In this document: in pieces, positions 1-9,046 of the stretch
Layout: every line of letters starts with the position of its first letter
How positions within the stretch are numbered: position 1 is the stretch's first letter
Assembly (NCBI GenBank): GCA_016716085.1
Contig: JADJWY010000008.1
Location: 124,001 to 188,000 of the forward strand
Reading direction: 5' to 3'
Source: Hahellaceae bacterium
GTDB taxonomy: Bacteria > Pseudomonadota > Gammaproteobacteria > Pseudomonadales > Oleiphilaceae
Length of the DNA stretch: 64,000 nucleotides
Notes under the pieces: generated by a model
What the model saw: the letters and a program-made list of their open reading frames with translations, nothing else
Databases searched by the model: none
What the model was told of the DNA's origin: nothing
Position numbers and translations under genes: made by a program

Positions 1-708
1 GTCATACCGATGATCAGGATCGCGATCACGAAGGTTGGCCGGGCTACTCCAGTTACCAGTTGAGGAATATAGTGCGGGATTCCCTTGCGATGAATACCGC
101 CGATATCGTTCTGGTGCATGCAGGAACAAATAAACTGAGCTCAGCACTTGCTGGAATGACGGAACTTCTGAAATCCGTGGATCTATACAGCAAGAATGTT
201 CCAGTGATCGTGGCGCGCATCATCAATCAACAGACGTATAATCCAGACGTCACCCAGTACAACGTTGACCGCCGCCATGGTCAACAGTCGGATTGCCAGT
301 GGCGATAAGCTGTTCCTGGTAGATCAGGAGCCTGTGTTGAATTACGCAACGGATATGTATGACAACCTGCACCCATCGGTGGCAGGCGCTCCCAAGATGA
401 GTACGCCCTGGTACAATGAGTTGGTCACGCTGCTACCCCGATGTCGTGCGTCCAATCCCATTATCGTTTCGCCGGCCACTCAAAATCTGACGGCTGGCCA
501 GCCCTGGAACTTGCTGCCGGATGTGCTGGGTCACCCCAGTGGCACCTTCAGTCTGAGTGGCAAGCCTTCGGGGATGACTATCCACCCACAAACTGGCGAA
601 ATCCGTTGGCCTTCACCGGTTGCGGGCACCTACCACGTGACCTTGAACGTGAACAACGGAACGGGCAGCGATAGCCTGCAGTTTACACTGGCTGTAGGCG
701 CACCTTAA
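1..708 (+). pseudogene. SGNH/GDSL-type esterase with C-terminal Ig-like domain, 5'-partial and frameshifted
   Basis: The frame is open from base 3 to 308 and the homologous reading continues in another frame to a stop at 708, so a single-base shift lies near 258-268. The first part contains HEGWPGYSSYQL and LVHAGTN, which fit SGNH hydrolase blocks (GTN is block III). The second part contains DNLHPSVAG, the block V D-x-x-H that supplies the catalytic Asp/His. After about base 450 the protein becomes a beta-sandwich Ig-like (He_PIG-type) domain with PSGMTIHPQTGEI. The nucleophile block and any signal peptide lie outside the window. The role is inferred to be a secreted carbohydrate or lipid ester hydrolase. 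The frameshift may be a sequencing error. Confidence 0.75.
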
Positions 709-737
709 GACGGTTCGCATTTATCTATGGAAATGCA

Positions 738-1046
738 ATGCTCGTAACCTTCAAAACCCCCGACTATGCCCGCCTGACCTTTTTTGGCAGTGTGGCGGTG
801 AGCCTGATCAAGTTGATGGGGCATAGCGGCCATGTGCCAGGCTCGATTGGCGCGGAGGAGGTGGCAGATGCCCCGGCTCGCCTTCGCGACGGACTGGCCC
901 GGATCGATGCTCAGGCGGCGGAAGGCAAGCCGCGTAAAATCGATGACAGTGAGCAAGAGGCTGACGTTGGCTTGAGCCTGCGCGCTAAACCCCTGATCGA
1001 ACTACTCGAAGCGGCGAGGGCTTGGGTGATCATGTCATGGGAGTAG
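738..1046 (+). CDS. DUF1840 family protein
   Basis: A 102-residue protein beginning MLVTFKTPDYARLTFFG with a conserved MGHSGHVPGSIGAEEV segment. This N-terminal pattern and length are characteristic of the DUF1840 family of small cytoplasmic proteins in beta- and gammaproteobacteria, whose function is unknown. No membrane segment or signal peptide is visible. The ribosome-binding site is weak. The gene ends within the 3' end of the convergent membrane-protein gene (overlap of 17 bases), a compact arrangement that makes shared regulation unlikely. Confidence 0.8.
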   Translation: MLVTFKTPDYARLTFFGSVAVSLIKLMGHSGHVPGSIGAEEVADAPARLRDGLARIDAQAAEGKPRKIDDSEQEADVGLSLRAKPLIELLEAARAWVIMSWE

Positions 1047-1625
1047 TCGGGAATTTCCGTTCGCTCGGTGGTCCACACAGTTCGACGGGAAGCCTGGCCA
1101 GTCGCTCATAAAGGTGTGCTCGTCCAAGCGGGGGCCACCAGTCATACAAAAATATTTCCAGTGGTCGCCACATCGCGACCCAGCCGACAATCAGCAAACC
1201 TTCGCGTAACACACCACTGCCGGTAAATTCAAGCGTTTCAAAAGATTGCTGAGCCCGAGGCAGGCACTCAGAAATAGCAGGCCCACCAGCAGGCTGATAC
1301 GCCCCTTCCTGAACTGATTCGCACGCCGTTGGCGGTTCACACGGGCGCGATAACTAAAGTAGCGTGAGACGGTCGTGCTGACCAACGATTGCAGGGCGGC
1401 ATCCGGCGGACTGGACAGATAGATGCGAATGCGAATCGGACTCTTGTCGGGCAGTTCCTGCACGCTGTCCAGGATGTAGGCCGCGGCATTGGCATCCAGA
1501 TCGCGCTCGCCAAAAGGCAGGGGGTCAAGGTTGTTAAACAGCTCTTCTACCTGGCTCACCTGCATTTCGACCAGCCAGTAATCACCCTCGCGTCGGTAAT
1601 CATGGCCAGACACATGTTCACGCAT
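1030..1625 (-). pseudogene. Uncharacterised membrane protein, frameshifted near 1205
   Basis: The 5' part (1625 to about 1205) encodes a soluble region of about 95 residues followed by a basic stretch and a hydrophobic segment (SLLVGLLFLSACLGLSNLL). It then runs into a stop in frame. The adjacent frame continues with REGLLIVGWVAMWRPLEIF and LYDWWPPL, a second membrane segment with a Trp-rich tail, to a stop at 1030. Together they give about 195 residues with two membrane segments. I recognise the GWVAMWRP-x-E-I-F pattern as that of a conserved hypothetical membrane protein but know no function. The single-base shift around 1205-1212 may be a read error. Confidence 0.6.
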
Positions 1626-1719
1626 TCAAGACTTCCCTTTGAATCAAAAAAAGGCGATGGTGGTGGCTCGGGTCACACGAACCTTTCCCTTACAACCAGT
1701 ATAATTCAGGACGCCTCCA

Positions 1720-3270
1720 ATGCTGAACCTCTCCACCGTGCTGGACGAAAGCACCAAACGAACCCCCACGAAAACGGCGTTGGTATGCGGCAACGAGCGG
1801 CTTAGCTACCATGATGTCAGTGCCATGACGGACCGGATCGCGGCGGGGCTGCAGGCGGCTGGAATACGACAGGGGGATCGGGTCGCCCTGAGTTGTCCTA
1901 ACCTGCATTGGTTTCCGCTGGCCTATTTCGGCATTATCAAGGCGGGCGCGGTGGTCGTGCCACTCAATATTCTGCTCAGCGCGACCGAAATTGCCTATCA
2001 CCTGCGAGACTCCGGCGCCAGAGGCTATATCTGTTTTGAGGGCAGTACGGACTTGCCTTTTGGCCCGCGTGCGATGGAAGCCCGTCAAACGGTGGATGAT
2101 TGTGAACTGTTCTGGCTCATCCGCAGCGGAGCGGGACTGATTGAGGGGGACGGGTTTCGAGACTTCAATGGTTTGCTGGAAGCAACCGATCGCCCCTTTC
2201 ATCCTGTCGTGACCCAGGCCGACGATACGGTGGTTATACTCTACACCTCGGGAACCACGGGTAAACCGAAGGGTGCCGAATTGACCCATACCAATATTCT
2301 GCTGAATGTTATCCAGTTTGCGCGACTGAGTCAGGCTGTGCCAGAGGATAATCATCTCATAACTCTGCCGTTATTTCACACTTTTGGCCAAACGGTACAA
2401 ATGTGCGGCGGACTTTACAACGGGAACACCCTGGTGCTGATTCCCCGTTTTGATCCGGCGGTGGTCGTTGAAACCCTGATCAGGGAAAAAATTACCGTGT
2501 TCTGCGGGGTGCCGACGATGTATTGGGGTCTGCTGCACGGTGTTTCGCTGGATAATGCCCAGGTTGATGCCATTCGATCGACGCTGCGGCTTTGCGGTTC
2601 CGGCGGTTCGTCGCTGCCCCTGGAAATCATTCGTGCCTTTGAAGCCAAGTTTCAGGTGCCCATCCTGGAGGGGTATGGCTTGTCGGAAACCAGTCCGGTG
2701 GCGTCCTTCAATCAGCTCGACCGACCACGCAAACCCGGTTCTGTCGGCTTGCCGATCTGGGGCGTGGATATTCGCATCGTGGATGATAAAGGCCACCCCC
2801 TTGCAGCCGGTGAAAAAGGGGAAATTCTGATTCGTGGTCATAACGTCATGAAGGGCTATCTCAATCGTTCTGAGGCCACCGCTGAGGCGATTCGGGGAGG
2901 GTGGTTTCATTCCGGCGATGTGGGCTATCAGGATGAGGACGGGTATCTGTATATCGTCGACCGGGTCAAGGATATGATCATCCGGGGTGGCTACAACGTT
3001 TATCCCCGCGAACTGGAAGAGACGCTATTGGAGCATCCGGCCGTTTCGCTGGCGGCCGTCGTGGGCGTGCCAGATGAACAATATGGTGAGGAAGTGAAGG
3101 CCTTTGTGATCCCGAAAGAGGGTGCGCATCTGAATGCCGACGCTCTAAAAGACTGGTGTCGGGAGCGCATGGCCAGTTACAAGTATCCCCGGTTGATTGA
3201 GGTCCGTGCCACCTTGCCAATGACGGCGACGGGCAAAATTCTCAAACGGGAACTCAAAAGCGGTCAGTAA
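1720..3270 (+). CDS. Long-chain-fatty-acid--CoA ligase (AMP-forming acyl-CoA synthetase)
   Basis: A complete 516-residue member of the ANL adenylating superfamily. Visible motifs in order are the P-loop YTSGTTGKPKG at about residue 173, GYGLSETSP at about 315, GWFHSGDVGYQDEDGYL at about 395, the hinge and A8 motif DRVKDMIIRGGYNVYP, and the C-terminal catalytic lysine in TATGKILKREL. It would activate a carboxylic acid with ATP to an acyl-adenylate and then to the CoA thioester in the cytoplasm. The substrate cannot be fixed, and dicarboxylate or medium/long-chain acids are possible. An AGGA sequence lies upstream of the ATG. A hairpin terminator follows. Confidence 0.93.
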   Translation: MLNLSTVLDESTKRTPTKTALVCGNERLSYHDVSAMTDRIAAGLQAAGIRQGDRVALSCPNLHWFPLAYFGIIKAGAVVVPLNILLSATEIAYHLRDSGARGYICFEGSTDLPFGPRAMEARQTVDDCELFWLIRSGAGLIEGDGFRDFNGLLEATDRPFHPVVTQADDTVVILYTSGTTGKPKGAELTHTNILLNVIQFARLSQAVPEDNHLITLPLFHTFGQTVQMCGGLYNGNTLVLIPRFDPAVVVETLIREKITVFCGVPTMYWGLLHGVSLDNAQVDAIRSTLRLCGSGGSSLPLEIIRAFEAKFQVPILEGYGLSETSPVASFNQLDRPRKPGSVGLPIWGVDIRIVDDKGHPLAAGEKGEILIRGHNVMKGYLNRSEATAEAIRGGWFHSGDVGYQDEDGYLYIVDRVKDMIIRGGYNVYPRELEETLLEHPAVSLAAVVGVPDEQYGEEVKAFVIPKEGAHLNADALKDWCRERMASYKYPRLIEVRATLPMTATGKILKRELKSGQ

Positions 3271-3286
3271 CACCGACCGCTTCTTG
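3259..3286 (+). terminator. Hairpin terminator after the acyl-CoA ligase gene
   Basis: The arms AGCGGTC (3259-3265) and GACCGCT (3275-3281) pair perfectly around a 9-base loop, and a short T-rich run follows. The hairpin starts inside the last codons of the ligase gene. It lies between two convergent genes and could serve both. Confidence 0.55.
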
Positions 3287-3304
3287 TCTTAGGTCTCTGG
3301 GATG

Positions 3305-3934
3305 CTACTGCGGCATCGCCGCCTTCTCGCGGCTGCGGGCCGCCGCCAGGGCCGGGCGCGCACCGACGCGACTCAAATAGTGTTTGAGGTTGTCCTGTTT
3401 GATGGGCTGGTTGAAGGCTGTGCCCCAAAATAGGGTGTGCCCCAGGAGGATATCGGCCGCTGTGAAGGTGTCGCCTAAAATATAGTTCTGATCCCCCAGG
3501 CCCTGACTGAGCAGACGCAAGGCCTTCTGGAACTCCCACTGCGCGGTTGGGAAAATTTCGCTGCAGCGTTGGTCTTTTGGTAGGGCGAACTTGTTTTTCG
3601 CGATCGTCCAGAGGGGTTGCTCCAATTCCGCGATGGCAAATACGGTCCATTGGTCATAGAGCCCCCGGGCGTAGGCGGTGGTGGGGATCAAACGGGCATC
3701 CGGACATAAACCACCGAGGTAGTTGACGATGGCGAGGGACTCCACCAGCACTCCCTCATGCGTTTTTAACGCGGGCACTTTGCCGGCCGGATTGATTGCG
3801 AGAAACGCAGGTGATTGTGACTCGCCTTTCTGCATATTGATCAACGCGTATTCATAGGGTAAACCCAGTTCTTCCAGCATCCAGACGGCGCGTAAACTAC
3901 GGGTGTTGGGAAAACCAAAAACGGTCAGGGACAT
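3305..3934 (-). CDS. Glutathione S-transferase family protein
   Basis: A 209-residue protein with the two-domain GST layout. The N-terminal thioredoxin-like domain (about residues 1-77) starts LTVFGFPNTRSLRAVWMLEE and holds the cis-proline segment NPAGKVPAL and the glutathione-contacting LVESLAIVNYL. The C-terminal helical domain contains YILGDTFTAADILLGHTLFW, the usual N-capping box region. Ser or Asn near residues 10-13 would take the role of the catalytic residue. It would conjugate glutathione or bind ligand in the cytoplasm, and the substrate is unknown. TGGAGC precedes the start codon. Confidence 0.92.
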   Translation of the reverse strand: MSLTVFGFPNTRSLRAVWMLEELGLPYEYALINMQKGESQSPAFLAINPAGKVPALKTHEGVLVESLAIVNYLGGLCPDARLIPTTAYARGLYDQWTVFAIAELEQPLWTIAKNKFALPKDQRCSEIFPTAQWEFQKALRLLSQGLGDQNYILGDTFTAADILLGHTLFWGTAFNQPIKQDNLKHYLSRVGARPALAAARSREKAAMPQ

Positions 3935-3999
3935 AAGTGCTCCAGCATAAGTTTTTTATGATCATGCCTGACGAGGACCGGGGTGTGCAAACCGTTCAT

Positions 4000-6275
4000 C
4001 TAACCACCACTGAGTGCGCGCACGGCGGCTTCGTATTTTTGCACGGCCTCACCCTGTCCGGCCGCCTGATGAATGGAGATCAATGCATAGAGAATTGAGA
4101 GGTTGCCGGGATGACGGTTGTGACCATCTTCGAGAACCCTCAGGGCCTCTGATGTCTGCCCGCTTGAATTCAGCGCCACGCCGTAAACATAGAGGTATTG
4201 ATCCGTGGCTGCAGGACTTTCAGCAGCATCTTGCAAATGCTTAAGCGCCTCAGTCATATTTTTCTGGCGGACATACCACAGGCCCAGCGCATGATGAATC
4301 GGTGCCTTCTCCCGAACCGTGCCAAGGGCGTCTTCCAGCACCTTGCGCCCCTCACCCTCATTCGCGGTCTGTCGATAGCTGTCCGCCAGATTCACATAGG
4401 CTGGCGTGTAGTAGGGGGCTTGTGCAATCGCTAGTCGGTAGAGGCGTCTGGCATTGTCGATATCGCCCTGTTGCATGAACAGGGTGGCGAGGTTGGAGAG
4501 TCCTTCGGGGCGGTCGGCATTGAACTGCTGGGAGCGCTGATAATCGTCCAGCGCCTCTTCAAAACGCGCCTGACCTTCTGCGGGAAGCGACTGCGATGCA
4601 GGACCTGCGACGGATCGTGCGGCCAGGCTGCGGGTGACGCGAGACGCATCAAAAAGCAAAGGATAGGCAAACGGCATGCGCTGCGCAGGCGGGAGTTGAT
4701 CCAGTGCCGTGGCAAGGCCATAACCGATGAGGGGCTGCGGGTCGTTAGCTGACATCTGTAGGATCGGTGCCGTTTCACGCGACAGATAGGGGGCAAGCAG
4801 GCTCGCCGCCGTTGCGCGTGCAATGGCGGGTTTTGTCGGGTCAACCGTCAGCTCGGCGAGCCGGGCGATGGCGTTGCCCAAACCATTGCGGCCAGCATAT
4901 AAGGCTTCGCCGTAGTGAGGCTTGGGCGCGCCAAATTGCGTTTGCAGAATGTCCGCTGCCCAGGCAGCGGTTTTATCTGCATGACACTGATTGCAGGCGT
5001 TCGGTGTGTCCAGTTTGAGTGAAAGGTCGGGCCGCGGGATACGCAGACTGTGATTCCGCCGAGGATCCACCACCATATAGTTTTTAGCGGGCATATGGCA
5101 ATTGACGCATTGGCTGCCTTCGCTTCCCTGAGTGTGCAGGTGATGGGTCTTATTTTCATACTTGTCCGGCAGATGACACTGGGCGCAGAGACCATTGCCT
5201 TCGGCTCTTAGTTTCAAACTGTGTGGCTGATGGCAATCACTGCAGGTGACCCCCGAGTGGTACATTTTGCTTTGCAGGAAGGACCCATATTCAAAGACTT
5301 CATCTTTAATCTGGCCATCGGCATGGTAAAGCGGTTCCGTCAGTAGCGCGACCTGCAGGTTATCCAGCAGGGGCTGACCCGGCAGCGCATCGGGGAAGGC
5401 GGTGGTGCGTCGGGCATGGCAGAAGGCGCAGGTTTCAATTTCGGTGTCAGTGGTTTTTGGGGACGGCGAGTGGCGTTGCCAGTCTGAGGATTGACGCGCC
5501 ATGTGACTCCTTTGCGCTCGTTGAGACCCACGCTCAGGCCATTGTCCGCCGATTTCGGGGCTTTCGTATTTGCCCAGGCGACATGCCGCGAGCCGGGCCC
5601 ATGACAGGCTTCGCAACTGACATCAATGTCGCTCCACCGGGTAGCATACGCATCTTTTTCACGGTCGTAGTTTTTCTCAAGATGCGTGGAGTGGCAGTCT
5701 GCACACATGAAATTCCAATTTTGATTGGGCCCCGTCCAGTGAAGCTCGTCACCTGCCTGGATGGATTCGTCAGGGTAGAGGTGAAACCAGCGTTGTCCGC
5801 CTTCTTTGGCTGGGCGAGCGTCCCATGCAATGCTCAGTGCCTGCAGGCGACCATTCTCCAGTGGGATCAGGTATTGTTGCAGGGGGTTGAAACCGAAGGT
5901 GTAGGCGATCGAATAGTCCTTCAGTTTGCCCTCTGGGCCATCGGTACGAACCTTGAAGGTATCGCCTTGTTTAAAAAAGGTGCTGGTGATCCCCGAGTAG
6001 GTGAAGGTCACGTCATTAAAGTTACCTAATACGGTTTGGGGGCTGGCCTCTTGCATGGCCTTATCGTGGTGCGAGCCTTGCCATTGCGCAGCTTCGGTTG
6101 CATGACACCCTGCGCAGTGGTTGCCACCCACATAGTGCGCTGTCTCAGACAAGGGCACGACCTTTGATTGCGTTTCGGCGGCCTGAATCAGCGGCAGGTT
6201 AAACACATAGAACAATAGGAAACCCAGCGCGCGGAGAGGCGCGCGAGGGTTGATTGGAAAGGATAGGGGCATCAC
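4000..6275 (-). pseudogene. Periplasmic octaheme c-type cytochrome fused to TPR repeats, one frameshift
   Basis: Two overlapping frames (6275 to about 5465, then about 5470 to 4000) make one protein of about 757 residues. The first has a signal peptide ending LIQAAE and three haem motifs: CAGCH, CADCH and CEACH. The second adds CAFCH, CSDCH, CAQCH, CVNCH and CNQCH, giving eight CxxCH sites. The second half is a helical HEAT/TPR-like region, with tetratricopeptide repeats over the last 200 residues. Such cytochrome-TPR proteins are periplasmic electron carriers of unknown partner. The join falls at a T5G4 run (around 5460), so an indel read error is likely and the gene may be intact in the cell. 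Confidence 0.85.
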
Positions 6276-6291
6276 AGCGTCCAGGCATCGA

Positions 6292-6478
6292 TTACTGAGC
6301 AGGTGGGTAAATCAGTTTCCAGTCTTGTTGCATATCGACCACGGTCCAATTTCCGGCTTTAGCGGCTTCCAGCCCCTTATCCAGGCGTCCGATGCTTGAA
6401 TCCCGATCATAGGCCCATTCACGTTTGGCATCCGTGTGGTGTACGTAAAGGGCAAAACGTTTGCCGGCCCCCCGCAGT
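6292..6478 (-). pseudogene. C-terminal remnant of a HAD-family acid phosphatase-like protein
   Basis: Translated on the minus strand, bases 6478 to 6292 give about 60 residues ending in a TAA stop. They include FALYVHHTDAKREWAYDRDS, IGRLDKGLEAA and WTVVDMQQDWKLIYP. This matches the C-terminal end of HAD-superfamily phosphatases, in which a histidine-aspartate segment is followed by YDR-x-S-x-x-GRLDK and a closing WTVV-x-M-x-x-DWK. Upstream of about 6478 the similarity stops abruptly and the DNA encodes the opposite-strand deacetylase. The gene is therefore cut off by a rearrangement or an assembly join. It is the next gene upstream of the cytochrome on the same strand. Confidence 0.65.
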
Positions 6479-6479
6479 C

Positions 6480-8845
6480 GTCCACTGGAGCATTGACCTG
6501 ATTGATGACATGCTGGACGAAGTCGGTGTGGCCTACGAGGTGCTGGATGCCAGCCGTCAAATGCTGACGCCTGAATTCCTCTCGGATGGCTACCATGGCA
6601 AATTCAACGGCGTGATTCTCACCGACAGCATGCTCTATTACACGGGACCCGGCAACGAGCTGAACTCCGCGTTTTCCCTGGCCGAATGGCAGACCCTGCA
6701 TCAGTACGAACGTGACTTCGGCGTGCGTGAATCCGTGCTATCGGGGTACCCGGCATCCGGCCCCTATTTCAAGGTCGTCTATGATCTCGACTATGGAATG
6801 GACCTGAATACCCTGGTGACGGGGAAGTCCTTTCAGGGCAGATGGCAGCCTCCCGCTGGGAATACCGAGCTCTTTGAATATGTGAATACGGCGAATACCT
6901 TGCCCGTGAATGATTATGCGGTCGCCGTCGAGCCGTTGGCCCCTAGCGTTGACCCGGTTGTTCAACCCCTGCTGCGCGATGGCACCTCTAATCGTACCCT
7001 GGTGTCTCGCTTGATTTATGCCGATGGGCGCGAAGTGCTCTATTCCGGTATCACGAATGCCTGGTACCTGGTGCATTCTCAAGTGCTCAATTACGAATTC
7101 CTCAATTTTGCAACCCGCGGCCTGTTTCTGGGGAGCCGTAAAGTTTATCTGGCCGCGCATGTCGACGATTTGTTCCTGGCAGACGACCTGTGGGATCCGG
7201 TCGCCAACGAGACCACGGAGGAGCTCTTGTATCGCAATACCTCGCATGACATTGATAATCTGGTCCTGAGCCAGAAGGCTTTGCTGAAACAATACAAAAC
7301 CTTGCCCCAGTTTAAGCTGGACATGGTGTTTAACGGTGGTGGTGCGGTGGCGATTCCGGCTCACTCAAGACAGTATTCGCCGTTGAAAGACGCCGAATTG
7401 TCGAAAGACAAGAAGAAAGCCAAGAAGGGGCGCGATGACAAAGCGCGTATTGGCTCCCACAAGCGCAATGAGAGCCAGTATGTTGTGAAGTTTATTCTGG
7501 ATGAACCCTACCAGGTTTCGGCCAATAAAGCGCTGCTCAAACTCTCTGGCCCCAAAAGGACAGCACCCGTGCCTCAGTGTGCCGGATCAGTGAAGGTCCC
7601 TGGGTGGAAAAAGAAGTTTCCTGGGATGATCGTTTGAAGAAAACCAAGTGGAGTGGCAAAAACGGTGCCGTTTACGATCCGTCTTCATGTGTCGCTTACG
7701 TGCAGAAAGACGGTCAGGGTCAGGCTGACATCACGCCCATTGTAAACGTCTGGTTGTCCGGGGCGCAGCCCAATCGAGGCGTCGTCATCGTCGGTGGGGA
7801 TGAAGTTGAGGTCTATACCCGTGAACATAAGTCGGCGGATGCCCGGCCACAATTGTGGGTGGATTACCCTGAGACGACAACGGATCCGTTGACAGCCGCC
7901 GTCATGCAACACCAGTTTGAATTCCGTTTTATCAGCCACACGCTCTCTCACATGGATATGTACCAGAGTGCAGGCACGACTTACGAGCAAGCCTTTACGG
8001 AAATCGCCCAGAACCTGAATGTCTGGAGCACGCTGAATTTACCCGAGTTGGCGCAGAATCGAGCGGTGCTGGTGACGGGTAATCATTCCGGTCTGGATGA
8101 TACCATGGGAACTGAACTGGATCCCTCCGACGACTTGCCTTACCCGCAGGGGCGCAACCAGGCATTCATCCGGGCGGCCATGGATGTCGGCGTTCGCTAC
8201 CTGGCCTCTGATTCCTCACGGCTGAACCAGGATCGGGAAGAGTATGTGCCGGGTACCGGAAATCAGATGATTCTGTTACCGCGTTATCCAACCTCCGTGT
8301 TTTACAACACGACCTCACCCTATGAGATGGAAGACGAATACAACTACATTTTCTTTGAGCGTCATGTTGAAGAGGGCGTGGACCCCTGCGCAATTCCTGG
8401 TGCCATCTGCCAGCCTCGTAGCTATCAGCAGATTCTGGACGCCGAGGCGGATACGACCCTGCGTCACATGCTGACCTACCGCGCCTGGCCCCATTATTTC
8501 CATATCAGCAATCTGCGTGATTATGGGAATGGGAAGACCCTGCAGTTTGACTGGTTGCATGCGGTAATGACGCGCTATGAAAGCCTGCTTCGCTTGCCGG
8601 TGGTCAATGCGCCTTACTACGAGATTGGCGAGCGTACCCGTCGTCGGATTGAGGCGCGTGGCGCACACGTTGATGCTGTATTTGACAGCATGACGAACCA
8701 GGTAACCTTGAGCGCCAATCGCCCCGTACTGATCGAAGCGACCGGACTTTCCAAGGGACAGTCCTATGGCGGACAGTCCCAGCAAGTGCTGAGTCTGAGT
8801 AAAACACCGCTGACTCGCAGTGTCGACGCGGGGTTGGCTTACTGA
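6480..8845 (+). pseudogene. CE18/Agd3-like polysaccharide deacetylase with inserted beta-sandwich domain; 5'-truncated and frameshifted
   Basis: Deacetylase similarity starts at about 6485, directly at the junction with the HAD fragment, so the native N-terminus is missing; the first in-frame ATG is at 6396, inside foreign sequence. Two frames overlap and must be joined near 7555-7570 (a C4A4 run). Matches to the fungal Agd3 type of NodB-fold deacetylase are LAEWQTLHQYERDFGVR, the metal site YLAAHVDDLFLADDLW, and the second metal site HTLSHMDM. Between the two metal sites lies an inserted domain of about 120 residues with GPWVEKEVSWDDRLK, resembling DNRLRE-type beta-sandwich modules. It would de-N-acetylate an exopolysaccharide. 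A strong terminator follows. Confidence 0.65.
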
Positions 8846-8870
8846 TCTCCTTTTGTGTGAGCTGAACCCG

Positions 8871-8897
8871 AACCCGCGCCCTGGCGCGGGTTTTTTG
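8871..8897 (+). terminator. Rho-independent terminator after the deacetylase gene
   Basis: The arms ACCCGCGCC and GGCGCGGGT form a GC-rich hairpin, followed by a T6 run and further T-rich sequence. It has the full form of an intrinsic terminator and sits 25 bases after the stop codon. Confidence 0.85.
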
Positions 8898-9046
8898 TTT
8901 GTGTTTAAACCCGTGATAGGTAGCGTAAACCGCCTATTCATCAACTACTTAAAATGTCACATCTTCTGTTTTAGCCTGAGATTGCTTTGCTCGTGGTTTG
9001 AGTGAAGGATGCAGCTCAATAAAAGACAAAAATAGAGGACATCAAC

